From contig NZ_JAFIFD010000048.1 in NCBI RefSeq assembly GCF_020832205.1, forward strand, positions 17,570-81,569: 64,000 bases of DNA, in the 5' to 3' direction. This DNA is from Exiguobacterium sp. (GTDB taxonomy: Bacteria > Bacillota > Bacilli > Exiguobacteriales > Exiguobacteriaceae). Positions 25,641 to 35,855 of the stretch are shown piece by piece. The notes under the pieces were generated by a model that was not told the origin of the DNA, searched no databases, and saw nothing but the letters and a program-made list of their open reading frames with translations. Positions within the stretch are counted from its first letter, which is position 1; each line of letters starts with the position of its first letter. The position numbers were made by a program, and so were the translations under genes.

Positions 25641-26234
25641 TCATGAAGTCGCTTCGACGAGACGACGTTGCCGCCAAATCGTCAAGCTGAAGTACAGCAC
25701 AGCCGTGCCACTCGCTGCCCACCAGATGACCGTGTAGAGCGGAGTCATCAATCCGGCGAGACCGACCATCGCAGGTACGATCAACGTGAGCCAGGCGAGG
25801 ACGAGCGCGACGCGAGCAGTCAACGCATCGACAGGACGACCGAGTCCCATGCCGAGGAAGAAGAGTGCCCACAGGAACGCCCAAAACGTCCACATCGCCC
25901 CGTCCACAAAGTCGGCACGTCCAAAGCCGATTCCTGCGTAAAACAGTGCTGCGATTGCGACGAAGAGTGAGAACCAACCGACGCCTCGCCCGTCCATGTT
26001 AAACAAGAACGTCACGCCGACATACAAGTACGTGAAGGCGAACAAATAAATGCCAGCATAACCGAATACTTCTGCCGGTGCGGCGTTGACGACGAGCCAC
26101 GTCGCGATGAATGACTGCAAGACACCGGTGAATAGGCTGAACACACCCGCACTCTTCACATCAACTTTTCCTAACATGACGAGGCTGTTTAAAAACAACG
26201 CTACGCCCCCAAACAACAAACTGATATTCCCCAC
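25641..26234 (-). CDS. AmiS/UreI family membrane channel
   Basis: About 197 residues. I choose the GTG at 26234, which has AAAGGAG eight bases upstream and gives the family-typical N-terminus GNISLLFGGVALFLNSLVMLG; the ATG two codons earlier is only two bases from the Shine-Dalgarno. Six hydrophobic segments. UreI is a proton-gated urea channel and AmiS accompanies amidases; both move small amides. No urease or amidase gene is adjacent, so substrate and partner are open. Bounded by its own terminator and a promoter-sized upstream gap. Confidence 0.85.
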   Translation of the reverse strand: MGNISLLFGGVALFLNSLVMLGKVDVKSAGVFSLFTGVLQSFIATWLVVNAAPAEVFGYAGIYLFAFTYLYVGVTFLFNMDGRGVGWFSLFVAIAALFYAGIGFGRADFVDGAMWTFWAFLWALFFLGMGLGRPVDALTARVALVLAWLTLIVPAMVGLAGLMTPLYTVIWWAASGTAVLYFSLTIWRQRRLVEATS

Positions 26235-26336
26235 GCTCATTACTCCTTTGTACAGATGTCTGACGTCTTTCGATATATCCACTGTACTGTGAATTCGTTT
26301 TCAACGCAAGAGGGGAAATTGTTGTTCACGAGGACG

Positions 26337-26726
26337 TCAAACTTCATTCGTCTTGAGGGTATGGATGGCCTCATCGATCTTTTCTTACTCTTCTTCCGTG
26401 AACGTCGGAAATTGCGGGTCGATGCGCTCCAATACATCAATCATGACTGACGATACGATTTAGCGGGCATACCATTCGTCATCGGCCGGCAGCACGTACC
26501 ACGGCGCATGCTCGGTCGCTGTCTGCGACAGCATGTCAGCAAAGATGGCTTGATAGTCGTCCCAGTACTGTCTCTCCTCGACGTCACTGAAGGAGAACTC
26601 CCAATTTTTCTTCGGGTCTTTCAACCGCTCCAACAGTCTGTCCCGTTGAACATCCTTTGAGACGTTGAAGAAGAACTTGATGATTTCGAATCCATTCTCG
26701 TTTGAATAGCGCTCGAAATCATTGAC
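26337..26726 (-). pseudogene. Decayed polyphosphate kinase 2 (PPK2) 3' remnant
   Basis: Reverse-strand translation gives VNDFERYSNENGFEIIKFFF, SKDVQRDRLLERLKDPKKNW, then TEHAPWYVLPADDEWYAR, a TAA stop, IVSSVMIDVLERIDPQFPTF, TEEE, another TAA, EKIDEAIHTLKTNEV and stop, all in one frame. This is the C-terminal half of the PPK2 family (nucleoside phosphorylation from polyphosphate). The N-terminal half, including the Walker A region, is missing; the remnant begins right after the thermolysin terminator. Truncation plus two in-frame stops make it a pseudogene. The ORF-track entries 26460..26771 and 26240..26440 are pieces or shadows of it. Confidence 0.88.
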
Positions 26727-26730
26727 CACA

Positions 26731-26764
26731 CAAAAAACCATCGACTCCTTTCGAAGTCGATGGT
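26731..26764 (-). terminator. Terminator of the thermolysin gene
   Basis: ACCATCGACT-N8-AGTCGATGGT followed by TTTTT on the reverse strand. Confidence 0.85.
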
Positions 26765-26785
26765 GATCCATTCAGTGTTTGTCTA

Positions 26786-28348
<1,563 letters not shown>

Positions 28349-28392
28349 TTACATAGTTTCCCACAATTAATGAATCCAACTTTCTAATTATT

Positions 28393-28417
28393 TTGACAAT
28401 TTAAAATATTAAGTCAA
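28393..28417. promoter_or_regulatory. Inverted repeat in the thermolysin promoter region
   Basis: TTGAC-N15-GTCAA in an otherwise AT-rich stretch; the reverse-strand TTGACT could be a -35 with CAAAAT 16 bases on. Possibly an operator. Short arms make it weak evidence. Confidence 0.3.
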
Positions 28418-28458
28418 TAGGACTAGTTTGTTCCTGTCGGCTAGCCCTTTCAACCGCA

Positions 28459-28487
28459 CAAAAAAACGTCGCCCGTGAAGGCGACGC
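28459..28487 (-). terminator. Terminator of the second ABC-2 exporter operon
   Basis: GGCGTCGCC-TTCA-CGGGCGACG then seven T on the reverse strand, just after the permease stop. Confidence 0.85.
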
Positions 28488-28490
28488 CGA

Positions 28491-29489
28491 TCAATATACA
28501 TCTTTTTGAGTGAAATGATAAAACGCGAAGCCAAGCGCGGCAAGCGCCCAGGCGGTAATGATGACGAGCGAGAACGGTAACGTCATGCCGTCGATCGGTG
28601 GCGCCTGTCCTTCCAAATAGGTATGAAGACCGAAGTTGACGTTCACTAAATATTTCGAGCTGTCCCAATTCGAGCCGAGCGACGTGAGGAGCGGTCCCGA
28701 AATGAGCACGGCCATCATGATTCCGATCCCGGTTGCCGTATTCTTGACGACGACGGACACCATGAGGGCGATCGTCCCGACTGCAGCGACGACGAACCAA
28801 GCGAGCCCGACGGACATGAGTAAATATTGCCACATCGGGAGCGTATGCACGAAGTCGGTCGAGAACGTTCCGGTCGGAGAGGCTTGGAAACCTGTCAATA
28901 TCGGGGCGGTCCACCCGTCCCAACCGAGCACGATCCCGGAAATCGCGTAACTGACGAACGCCGTGATAAAAATGAGGAGCGACGTATACAGCAACGTCGT
29001 CATCCATTTGGCGAGCAGAATCTTAAAGCGCCGGACCGGCCTCGACAACAAGGTCTTGATTGTCCCGTCGTTATGTTCCCCGCTGACGATATCGGCCATG
29101 AGGACGATAATGAACAGCGGCAAGACGAGGGTCGTCCCTTGCGAGAAGAAGATGCGCATGAACGTTGGAGCACCCGGATAGCTCGGATTAATGTCATTAT
29201 CTAAGTAATATTGGTTCTGTTGGACACGAAATTCAAGGATTTGCCGGAACTCGTCCTGCACATTCGCCGAGGCGAGCCGGTTCTGCGTATCGATGATTTC
29301 TTGCTGAAGATCGACACGCCAGTCAATCGTCCCTTGCTCTTCCCGCTGTTTCTCGATTTGACGATAGTTCGCATACGTGAACATCGACACGAGGACGACG
29401 AGAATCGTCGACACGACAAGCAGACGTCGCTTCCGATGAATCTTTAATACTTCGTTCCGAATTAAACCTATTAATGAAGGATTAGACAA
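28491..29489 (-). CDS. ABC-2 type transporter permease
   Basis: About 332 residues from a TTG start at 29489, which has GGAGG eight bases upstream; the GTG used in the track overlaps the Shine-Dalgarno itself. One N-terminal membrane segment, a long charged extracellular region (45-140, YRQIEKQREEQGTIDWRVDL), then five more helices. The segment VSGEHNDGTIKTLLSRPVRRFKILLAKW is typical of ABC-2 permeases of the BcrB/NatB kind. Overlaps the end of the ATPase gene, so the pair is translationally coupled. Substrate unknown; bacitracin-type antibiotics are a possibility at family level. Confidence 0.87.
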   Translation of the reverse strand: MSNPSLIGLIRNEVLKIHRKRRLLVVSTILVVLVSMFTYANYRQIEKQREEQGTIDWRVDLQQEIIDTQNRLASANVQDEFRQILEFRVQQNQYYLDNDINPSYPGAPTFMRIFFSQGTTLVLPLFIIVLMADIVSGEHNDGTIKTLLSRPVRRFKILLAKWMTTLLYTSLLIFITAFVSYAISGIVLGWDGWTAPILTGFQASPTGTFSTDFVHTLPMWQYLLMSVGLAWFVVAAVGTIALMVSVVVKNTATGIGIMMAVLISGPLLTSLGSNWDSSKYLVNVNFGLHTYLEGQAPPIDGMTLPFSLVIITAWALAALGFAFYHFTQKDVY

Positions 29490-30402
29490 TATGGTCACCT
29501 CCGGTCAATGTGATAAACAGTTCTTCAAGCGTTTGCACACGCCGTTCTAAACCGGAGACAGCCACATCGCGTTCAAGCAAATAACGGTTCAATCGGGCCG
29601 TGTCTTCTAAGTTCATCGAGACACGGATTGTCCGCTCATCGACGACGTCCGCTTGCGTGACCGACTCAAAGCCACGCACGACCGGCAACGCTTCGAAACT
29701 GTCCGGGACATGGATGTCGACCGTCGATGCAAGTTCGTTAATCAAGTCTTGCACCGTCCCGACTTTCACGATTTTTCCGCGCGACATGATGGCGACACGA
29801 TCAGCGAGGAGCTCGATTTCCGCCAAAATGTGGCTCGAAACGAGCACGCTCAAACCGGTCTCTTCAACGAGTCGCCGAATGAAGAGGCGGAGGTCGCGGA
29901 TCCCCATCGGATCAAGCCCGTTCGTCGGCTCATCTAAGATGAGGACGCGCGGGTTGTTGAGGAGCGCCTGCGCAATTCCTAACCGTTGCCGCATCCCGAG
30001 CGAGTACGTCTTCACTTTATCATCGATGCGCGCCGTCAAATCGACGAGGTCGATGACTTCTTGGATTCTCGCCTCGGTCACATCCGGCAACATACGGGCG
30101 AACACTTCCAAATTTTCACGCCCGCTCAAAAACTTATACAGCTCTGGGTTTTCGACGATCGCCCCGATTTGGGTCATCGCTTGCACGAATTCACGTTCGA
30201 CGTTGTGGCCACAAATCGAAACGGTCCCTTTCGTCGGTTTGATCAAACCGACGATCATCCGTATCGTCGTCGTCTTCCCGGCCCCGTTCGGTCCTAGGAA
30301 ACCGAACACTTCACCTGGGAACACATCGAACGAAATGTTGTCGATGATCGTCTTCTTTCCAATCACTTTGCTCAATTGATTAATCTTCAATGTTGGTTGC
30401 AT
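29482..30402 (-). CDS. ABC transporter ATP-binding protein (BcrA-like)
   Basis: 306 residues with Walker A GPNGAGKTT, signature YSLGMRQRLGIA, Walker B VLILDEPTNGLDPMG and H-loop SSHIL. The C-terminal 80 residues are the accessory region typical of drug-export ATPases such as BcrA. Works with the overlapping permease. Divergent from the GDSL hydrolase gene; no two-component system is adjacent, unlike the classical Bce/Bcr loci. Confidence 0.93.
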   Translation of the reverse strand: MQPTLKINQLSKVIGKKTIIDNISFDVFPGEVFGFLGPNGAGKTTTIRMIVGLIKPTKGTVSICGHNVEREFVQAMTQIGAIVENPELYKFLSGRENLEVFARMLPDVTEARIQEVIDLVDLTARIDDKVKTYSLGMRQRLGIAQALLNNPRVLILDEPTNGLDPMGIRDLRLFIRRLVEETGLSVLVSSHILAEIELLADRVAIMSRGKIVKVGTVQDLINELASTVDIHVPDSFEALPVVRGFESVTQADVVDERTIRVSMNLEDTARLNRYLLERDVAVSGLERRVQTLEELFITLTGGDHIV

Positions 30403-30485
30403 CGTCTCACCTCTTTTCCATTCTAGCGGACACAGACATGATCTGTCCTATTCGAACATTCACATAGGGCAGGTTCGGGAATATT

Positions 30486-30494
30486 TGATATGAT
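30486..30494 (+). promoter_or_regulatory. Extended -10 of the GDSL hydrolase gene
   Basis: TGATATGAT (TG-N-TATGAT) lies about 27 bases before the start codon; no good -35, which is common for extended -10 promoters. Confidence 0.45.
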
Positions 30495-30520
30495 AGTGGC
30501 AACGAAAGCGAGGTCATCAG

Positions 30521-31270
30521 ATGAAAAATCGAAAATGGTATGCGTTTTTGATCGGTACGCTGTTTCTCACGGGGACAGCTCTATATGGACTATGGATCGG
30601 GTATCAAGATATCGTTCATCCTCCGGAACGGACACTTTCCGTGAATGAAGACGCCCGTCCGGAACCGGAAGGCGAAGTGTTCGTCGCACTCGGCGATTCA
30701 CTGACGCGAGGGGTCGGATCGACGTCTGGCGCCGGATACGTCCAGCCGGTCAGCCGAGTACTGCAGGAAGACGGGATTCGTTCGCAAAACTTGGCCGTCT
30801 CCGGTGCTAGAACCGAAGACTTGCTCGCCCAACTTGAGCAACCTGAAGTCAGACGGACAATCGCGAATGCCCGGTACATCACATTGACCATCGGGGGCAA
30901 CGACTTGTTCAACCGCGGCGAGAACGTCGATAATTTCGAATCAGTCGATATTGAGCAAGTCGTGACCGACGCAAAAGCGAATTTGAATGACATCTTCGCT
31001 CAATTGCGCGATTTAAACGACAGCGCCCAAATCGTCTACATCGCCCTCTATAACCCGTTCCAAGACAACGAGAACGGTCAGGCGTTCAACCAACTCATCC
31101 TCGATTGGAACGCTTCGGCCGCAAGTTTCGGCAATGCGCACCGCATCGACGTCATCGACCCGTTCGCCTACGTGTCTGACGTCTCCCGAGATCTCGCGAC
31201 CGACCAGTTCCATCCGAGCGACCGGACGTATGAAAAGTTTGCGGATGACGTTTTGTTCGTCCTCGATTAA
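30521..31270 (+). CDS. SGNH/GDSL-family hydrolase, YpmR-like
   Basis: 249 residues. A signal anchor at 5-25 (WYAFLIGTLFLTGTALYGLWIG) places the catalytic domain outside the membrane. Block I ALGDSLTRGVGS with the nucleophile serine, block III GGNDLF, and block V DQFHPSDRTYEKFA with the Asp-His pair. Probably an esterase or lipase acting on acyl groups at the cell surface, like Bacillus YpmR; substrate unproven. GCGAGG upstream. Confidence 0.9.
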   Translation: MKNRKWYAFLIGTLFLTGTALYGLWIGYQDIVHPPERTLSVNEDARPEPEGEVFVALGDSLTRGVGSTSGAGYVQPVSRVLQEDGIRSQNLAVSGARTEDLLAQLEQPEVRRTIANARYITLTIGGNDLFNRGENVDNFESVDIEQVVTDAKANLNDIFAQLRDLNDSAQIVYIALYNPFQDNENGQAFNQLILDWNASAASFGNAHRIDVIDPFAYVSDVSRDLATDQFHPSDRTYEKFADDVLFVLD

Positions 31271-31272
31271 TA

Positions 31273-31303
31273 AACAGGCCTGATCACATTGATCAGGCCT
31301 GTT
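31273..31303. terminator. Hairpin between convergent GDSL and GNAT genes
   Basis: Perfect fourteen-base stem AACAGGCCTGATCA-CAT-TGATCAGGCCTGTT just after the GDSL stop. The T-run is missing on the forward side, so termination efficiency is uncertain. Confidence 0.65.
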
Positions 31304-31985
31304 CGCGTTCATAACGGACGTACCAGTTGTCGCCATCTTGACGCATCCCCGTGCCGTACCAACCGTCTTCTAACCGTTCTGCCTGCAACGACGTGTCCGC
31401 CATGTCAATCCATTCCGGCTCTCCGCCCGGTTGCCAACCGGTATGGAGCTCTTTCATGAAAATATAGCGAAGCTTGCCGCCGTATTTCAGCTTCAACGCA
31501 CCAATCCGTAAGCCGAGGGCGAACTTGTCTTTTAGACTCGGGATATTGAACGGAGCGACGGTTGCGCAGACGAGGTCGAACCGGCTATCTTGACTCAACT
31601 CCTCCATCAACAGACGGCCAAGGTGTTGCTGGAGACGATACCCACGAAAAGAGGGGTGCACGTTCGTCACTTCTTGATAAATAATCCGGTCGAGTCCATG
31701 CTCGGGATAACCGATGTCCCGTCCGAGATGCTCCTCGTCAAGCGGCGGGATGAGGAGCGCCCGAAACGCGATCAACGTCTCGTCATGGAACGCTCCAAGC
31801 ATCGTCTTGTCCGCCAACAGTTTCCGGAACTCTTCGGTCGAAAGCGACTCATACTGGCTCGCGAACGCCAACTCGGCCACGACCGCGTCTTGAACCGCTT
31901 CGATTTGCGAGAGATCATCGGCCGACAAATAGCGGACGCTTAGCGTGATTCCGTTCCATACCCCGTTCCATACCTCGTCTCGCAT
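31293..31985 (-). CDS. GNAT-family N-acyltransferase linked to an amino-acid epimerase
   Basis: 230 residues. A GNAT fold is suggested by IIYQEVTNVHPSFRGYRLQQHLGRLLMEEL, where the R-G-Y-R-L-Q segment corresponds to the acyl-CoA pyrophosphate loop. It overlaps the epimerase stop by one base (TGATG), so the two are coupled. In Geobacillus, a GNAT succinyltransferase, an N-succinylamino-acid racemase and a desuccinylase act together to turn D-amino acids into L-amino acids; this gene would be the acylating step by analogy. Acyl donor and acceptor are inferred. Its 3' end abuts a convergent hairpin. Confidence 0.75.
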   Translation of the reverse strand: MRDEVWNGVWNGITLSVRYLSADDLSQIEAVQDAVVAELAFASQYESLSTEEFRKLLADKTMLGAFHDETLIAFRALLIPPLDEEHLGRDIGYPEHGLDRIIYQEVTNVHPSFRGYRLQQHLGRLLMEELSQDSRFDLVCATVAPFNIPSLKDKFALGLRIGALKLKYGGKLRYIFMKELHTGWQPGGEPEWIDMADTSLQAERLEDGWYGTGMRQDGDNWYVRYEREQA

Positions 31986-33097
31986 CAGTCGATCACCTCG
32001 TAACGTGCCGTCGTCAATCGTTCGAGCACTGCTTCATCGACATCGATCCCGAGCCCAGGTTGATCGTTCAATCGAATGTGCGGCAAGTCGTACGATAAGT
32101 TGCCGATGTCTTCAGAGAAACGGAGCGGTCCCGTCAATTCGACCGAATGAACGATTTTGCTTGAAAAGGCGACGTGGAAACCGGCACTCGAAGCGACGGA
32201 CGATTCGACCATCGATCCGATTTGACACTCGATCCCTGACATCTCTGCGACATGGAGAAGTTTTTTTGCCGGATAAATGCCGCCACACTTCATGAGCTTG
32301 ATGTTCACTTTGTGGGCGGCCTGCATCATCGTCAATCGACGCATCTCACTCATGCCCCGGACGCCTTCATCGATCATGAGCGGCACATTGATCTTCGATT
32401 TCACTTCGACCATGCCTTCGAAATCATCAGCACGGACCGGCTGCTCGACCCAATCGAGGTCATATCCGTCGAGTTGTTTCATCGCCTGCAGTGTTTTGCC
32501 GGCATTGACCCAGCCTTGATTCACGTCGATTCGAATCGGCACGCCCGGCCCTACCGCTTGACGTACCGCTGCGACGCGCTCGACGTCTGAGGCGACGTCG
32601 ACCCCGACTTTCATTTTGACCGACGTGTAGCCCGCCTCGATTTGTTGCTTCGCCTCATGCGCCATCGCTTCCGGTTCCCCTATGCTTAAAACGTGCGTCA
32701 CCGGGAAAGCGTCATGGTAACGTCCACCGATCCATTCATACACCGGAAGCCCAAGTTTTTTTCCGACGAGGTCGTGACAAGCGATATCGAGTGCCGCCTT
32801 AGCAGCCGGCACGTCACGGATGGCCCGGTCCATCACGTCATGGATTTGCTCGAGGTGCATCGGGTTTTTACCGAGCAACATCGGTCCGAGCAAGTGACGG
32901 ATGACGCTGATCGTGCTTTCGAGAGACTCGCCGGTGACGTGTTCGTCAGCTACGGCTTCCCCGTACCCGACATGACCACAGGCGCTCGTCATCTTGACAA
33001 TGACCGACGGCATGTCGTCGTAGCGATGATAACTGACGATAAACGGTACTTTTAGCGGTAACCGAATCGCGAATAATTCAATCTTCTCAATTTTCAT
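31985..33097 (-). CDS. Enolase-superfamily epimerase (dipeptide epimerase / N-acylamino-acid racemase type)
   Basis: 370 residues from ATG 33097, which has AAAGGAG eight bases upstream; the ATG two codons earlier is too close. Barrel motifs of the muconate-lactonizing subgroup: KxK as VKMKVG, metal ligands RIDVNQGW, WVEQPV and MIDEGV, and second base NIKLMKCGG. These fit 1,1-proton transfer (racemization). The last-strand motif is VELTG rather than the D-x-D of Ala-Glu epimerases, and the GGMLE of known N-succinyl racemases is replaced by GSMVESS, so substrate is uncertain. Divergent from the regulator gene; 20-bp shared operator upstream. Confidence 0.85.
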   Translation of the reverse strand: MKIEKIELFAIRLPLKVPFIVSYHRYDDMPSVIVKMTSACGHVGYGEAVADEHVTGESLESTISVIRHLLGPMLLGKNPMHLEQIHDVMDRAIRDVPAAKAALDIACHDLVGKKLGLPVYEWIGGRYHDAFPVTHVLSIGEPEAMAHEAKQQIEAGYTSVKMKVGVDVASDVERVAAVRQAVGPGVPIRIDVNQGWVNAGKTLQAMKQLDGYDLDWVEQPVRADDFEGMVEVKSKINVPLMIDEGVRGMSEMRRLTMMQAAHKVNIKLMKCGGIYPAKKLLHVAEMSGIECQIGSMVESSVASSAGFHVAFSSKIVHSVELTGPLRFSEDIGNLSYDLPHIRLNDQPGLGIDVDEAVLERLTTARYEVID

Positions 33098-33136
33098 GTT
33101 CATTGCTCCTTTACTTCTAACGTGTCGTTAGTTATA

Positions 33137-33156
33137 TTGTCGTTAAATAGTCGCTA
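33137..33156. promoter_or_regulatory. Shared 20-bp element, copy at epimerase/regulator
   Basis: TTGTCGTTAAATAGTCGCTA, two direct TGTCG(T/C)TA-type repeats eleven bases apart, with a third TGTCGTTA fifteen bases upstream. It matches the element before nhaC at 18 of 20 bases. Lies between the two divergent starts. Confidence 0.65.
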
Positions 33157-33176
33157 TATTGCAAGGAGGAGTTTTC

Positions 33177-34364
33177 ATGTCCATCCAAATCGCCATCGTC
33201 GGTTCGTCAGCGTTCGTCGCGACCGTCTCGCACGCCGCACCGAAATTCGACGATGTCCGTTTCGCCTACTTCACGTATACTCACCCTCGCGAAACGGCCC
33301 AGATCGCGGCACAGCTCGGATCTTACGACGGCGTCTTTTTTTCCGGGTCGTTCCCTTATGCCTATGCGACGCCTTATTTGAACGAGACGATCGCCCATCA
33401 CGTCGTACAAGATGAGACCGTCCTATTGACGACCATTTTATATGCGACGCTCGCCCAAAAGCTCGCTCTCGATGAATTGACGATCGATGTGAACGAACCG
33501 GAGCGGCTAAACGACATCTTCACGGCGTTTACCGACTTGACGCAACCCGCTGTGATGAAAATCGATCCGGATGTCGACTTCTCGGACGTGTTTCGCTTTC
33601 ACGTTTCGCATCAACAACGTGACTCCAAGTTGGCCGTAACGAGCATCGAGCGGGTTCATCGCCAACTGCTCGAAGAAGGATTTAACAGCCAGCTCATGAT
33701 CGAACCGGTCAGCACGGTCATCCATCATCTTGAAAACCTCATCGGCCAAGTCCGAAAGCATCTTGCCGACTTGTCTCAGTTCGCCATCGTCCTTTACGCC
33801 ACGACGAGCATTGCGCTGCGCGAGCATTTACACACGATGCGGCATCAAGGCCACGTCTAAACCCAAGACGATACGCCTTTACTTCTCACGACAAAATGTG
33901 AGATTGCGCATGCCCTCGAGACAGCGACGTTGTCCCCTCGTGACGACGATTCCGTGATCGGCATCGGGTACGGTTCCGACTACCAGACGGCACTCGAGCA
34001 TGCCCGCATCGCCTTGTCCGCCTCAACCGAACAGCAGATGCGAATCGTCGATGCGACGAAACGGTTGTCGTTCCCGGAAAGTGGCGAATCTGTCCAGTAT
34101 CGGGTGACCGACGAGAATGCTTTTGACATAATTAAACGAATCGGGATCAGCCCGGTGAACATCGGAAAGATTCTTGCGTTTTCCAAACGTAAACATGAGT
34201 TCACCGCTAAAGAATTGACTGACTATCTCGGGGTATCTCGACGGACGACGGAACGGCTCATCAAAAAACTTCATGATGCCGGATTCGTCGATGTGATCGG
34301 CGAAGAGATGAGTTATGCCCAAGGACGTCCCCGCGCCGTCTATATATTTAAGTTACCGTCCTGA
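33177..34364 (+). pseudogene. Transcriptional regulator of the epimerase/NhaC locus, interrupted by one in-frame TAA
   Basis: From ATG 33177 (AAGGAGGAG upstream) the frame runs 227 codons to TAA at 33858-33860, then continues open in the same frame to 34364. Read through, it is about 395 residues. The N-terminal part begins SIQIAIVGSSAFVATVSH; the middle contains VIGIGYGSDYQTALEHARIAL, reminiscent of GGDEF/GTP-cyclohydrolase-III-like folds; the C-terminus is a winged helix FTAKELTDYLGVSRRTTERL followed by IKKLHDAGFVDVI. CAA to TAA would be a single C-to-T change. Either a recent inactivation or a sequencing error. A restart at TTG 33930 could make a DNA-binding fragment. Confidence 0.8.
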
Positions 34365-34402
34365 AAACAGGCGCATCGCACATGAGCGACGCGCCTGTTT
34401 TT
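34364..34402. terminator. Bidirectional terminator between regulator and nhaC
   Basis: AAAACAGGCGC-N16-GCGCCTGTTTTT, at the stop of the regulator gene and the stop of the convergent nhaC. Confidence 0.85.
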
Positions 34403-35822
34403 ATTGGGCTTCCTGTTCAATCGGCGGTTCTGCCTTCAACACGTGAAGCTTTGCAATCGTGAAGCCAGTGAACGCGTAAATGATGGAGATGACCGGTACG
34501 ATAAAGTTCAAGATGGCATATGGCGCATACTCGAACGCCCCGACGCCGAGCGTACCGAGAATGAACACCCCGCACGTGTTCCACGGAATGAACACCGATG
34601 TGAGCGTCCCGCCGTCCTCGAGTGCGCGGGATAGATTTTTTGATTGGAGTCCCATCTTCTCATAAGCACCGGCAAACATGCGCGCCGGGACGACGATTGA
34701 TATGTACTGTTCAGAACACGTCGCGTTCGTAGCAAAACCGGCCAAAATCGTCGACGCGATCAGCGATCCGGCTGACTTCGCGAGTTTCACGATCTGATTC
34801 ATGATCGATTGGAGCATCCCCGAATATTCCAATATCCCCCCGAACGTCATCGCAACAATCGTCATCGAGACGGTGTACATCATCGCGTCTAACCCGCCCC
34901 GACTGAACAAGTTGTCGACGAGTTCGTTCCCCGTATCGATGACGTACCCGCTCTGGAGCGCTCCGACGCTGTCAGCGAGCGAACCGCCTTGGACGAAGAC
35001 TTGTGCGAGGAAACCGAGCGCGATCCCGACGACGAGCGCCGGGATGGCCGGCACTTTTTTTGCGACGAGCACGATGACGGCAAGCGGAATCAGCAGCAGC
35101 CACGGCGAGATGAGAAAACTGTCTTTTAAAATCCCAAGCGTCTGTGTGATCTCCGATGAATCCGTCGACGTCTCTCTGAATCGTCTGCCGATCCAGAAAT
35201 AGACGCCGAGCGCAATCAACAACCCCGGGATCGTCGTATACAGCATGTGACGAATGTGTTCAAACAAGTTCGTGTGCGTCAATCCGGCTGCAAGGTTCGT
35301 CGTGTCCGACAGCGGCGACATCTTGTCCCCGAAGTACGCTCCTGAGATGACCGCCCCCGCGACCATCGCTGCCGGAATCCCCATACTGAGCCCAATCCCC
35401 ATCCCGGCGACACCAATCGTCCCCATCGTCGACCAAGAACTGCCGATTGAGAGGGCGACGACGGCACAAATCAAGCAAATCGTGACGAGGAAATAAGCCG
35501 GTGAGATGATCGTCAATCCGTAGTAAATCATCGTCGCGACAATCCCTCCCCCGATCCAGGCACCGATCGTCAACCCGACGAGAATGATGATGACGACGGC
35601 CGGCAATGCGAGCCGAATCCCTTTGTACATCATCTCCTCGATCTCTTTCCACTTGAAACCGTGCTTGTAGGCGACGATCGATGCGACTGCCGTCCCGATG
35701 ATGAGCGGGATGTGCGGTCCTTGCTCGAGCAAGACGATCGCCACCAGCATGACCCCGATCATGACAAGTAGCGGCAGAATCGCCCACCCGAGCTTCATTT
35801 CTAATTTGTTCCCCTGTTCCAT
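34401..35822 (-). CDS. nhaC: NhaC-family Na+/H+ antiporter or Na+-coupled organic solute exchanger
   Basis: 473 residues with about eleven membrane segments. Conserved blocks GAYFGDKMSPLSDTTNLAAG, SIGSSWSTMGTIGVAG and AGFATNATCSEQYISIVVPARMF are characteristic of NhaC. Some members exchange malate/lactate or take up amino-acid derivatives rather than act in pH control. Its position between the epimerase and the amidohydrolase, with the same 20-bp operator, suggests it carries the substrate or product of that pathway. GGGGAGG upstream. Monocistronic by its flanking terminators. Confidence 0.9.
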   Translation of the reverse strand: MEQGNKLEMKLGWAILPLLVMIGVMLVAIVLLEQGPHIPLIIGTAVASIVAYKHGFKWKEIEEMMYKGIRLALPAVVIIILVGLTIGAWIGGGIVATMIYYGLTIISPAYFLVTICLICAVVALSIGSSWSTMGTIGVAGMGIGLSMGIPAAMVAGAVISGAYFGDKMSPLSDTTNLAAGLTHTNLFEHIRHMLYTTIPGLLIALGVYFWIGRRFRETSTDSSEITQTLGILKDSFLISPWLLLIPLAVIVLVAKKVPAIPALVVGIALGFLAQVFVQGGSLADSVGALQSGYVIDTGNELVDNLFSRGGLDAMMYTVSMTIVAMTFGGILEYSGMLQSIMNQIVKLAKSAGSLIASTILAGFATNATCSEQYISIVVPARMFAGAYEKMGLQSKNLSRALEDGGTLTSVFIPWNTCGVFILGTLGVGAFEYAPYAILNFIVPVISIIYAFTGFTIAKLHVLKAEPPIEQEAQ

Positions 35823-35855
35823 ACGTTTTCCTCCCCGTTAGCGAAAAATTCAGAA

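Noticed and set aside
26240-26440. 66-residue reverse ORF near the AmiS gene
   Set aside because: Out-of-frame reading of the PPK2 remnant and its flank.
29600-30379. 259-residue forward ORF opposite the ABC ATPase
   Set aside because: Antisense shadow of a gene with all Walker motifs; composition typical of reverse-complement codons.
35260-35787. 175-residue reverse ORF inside nhaC
   Set aside because: Alternative frame of the NhaC gene; Arg/Asp/His-rich and without a start signal.
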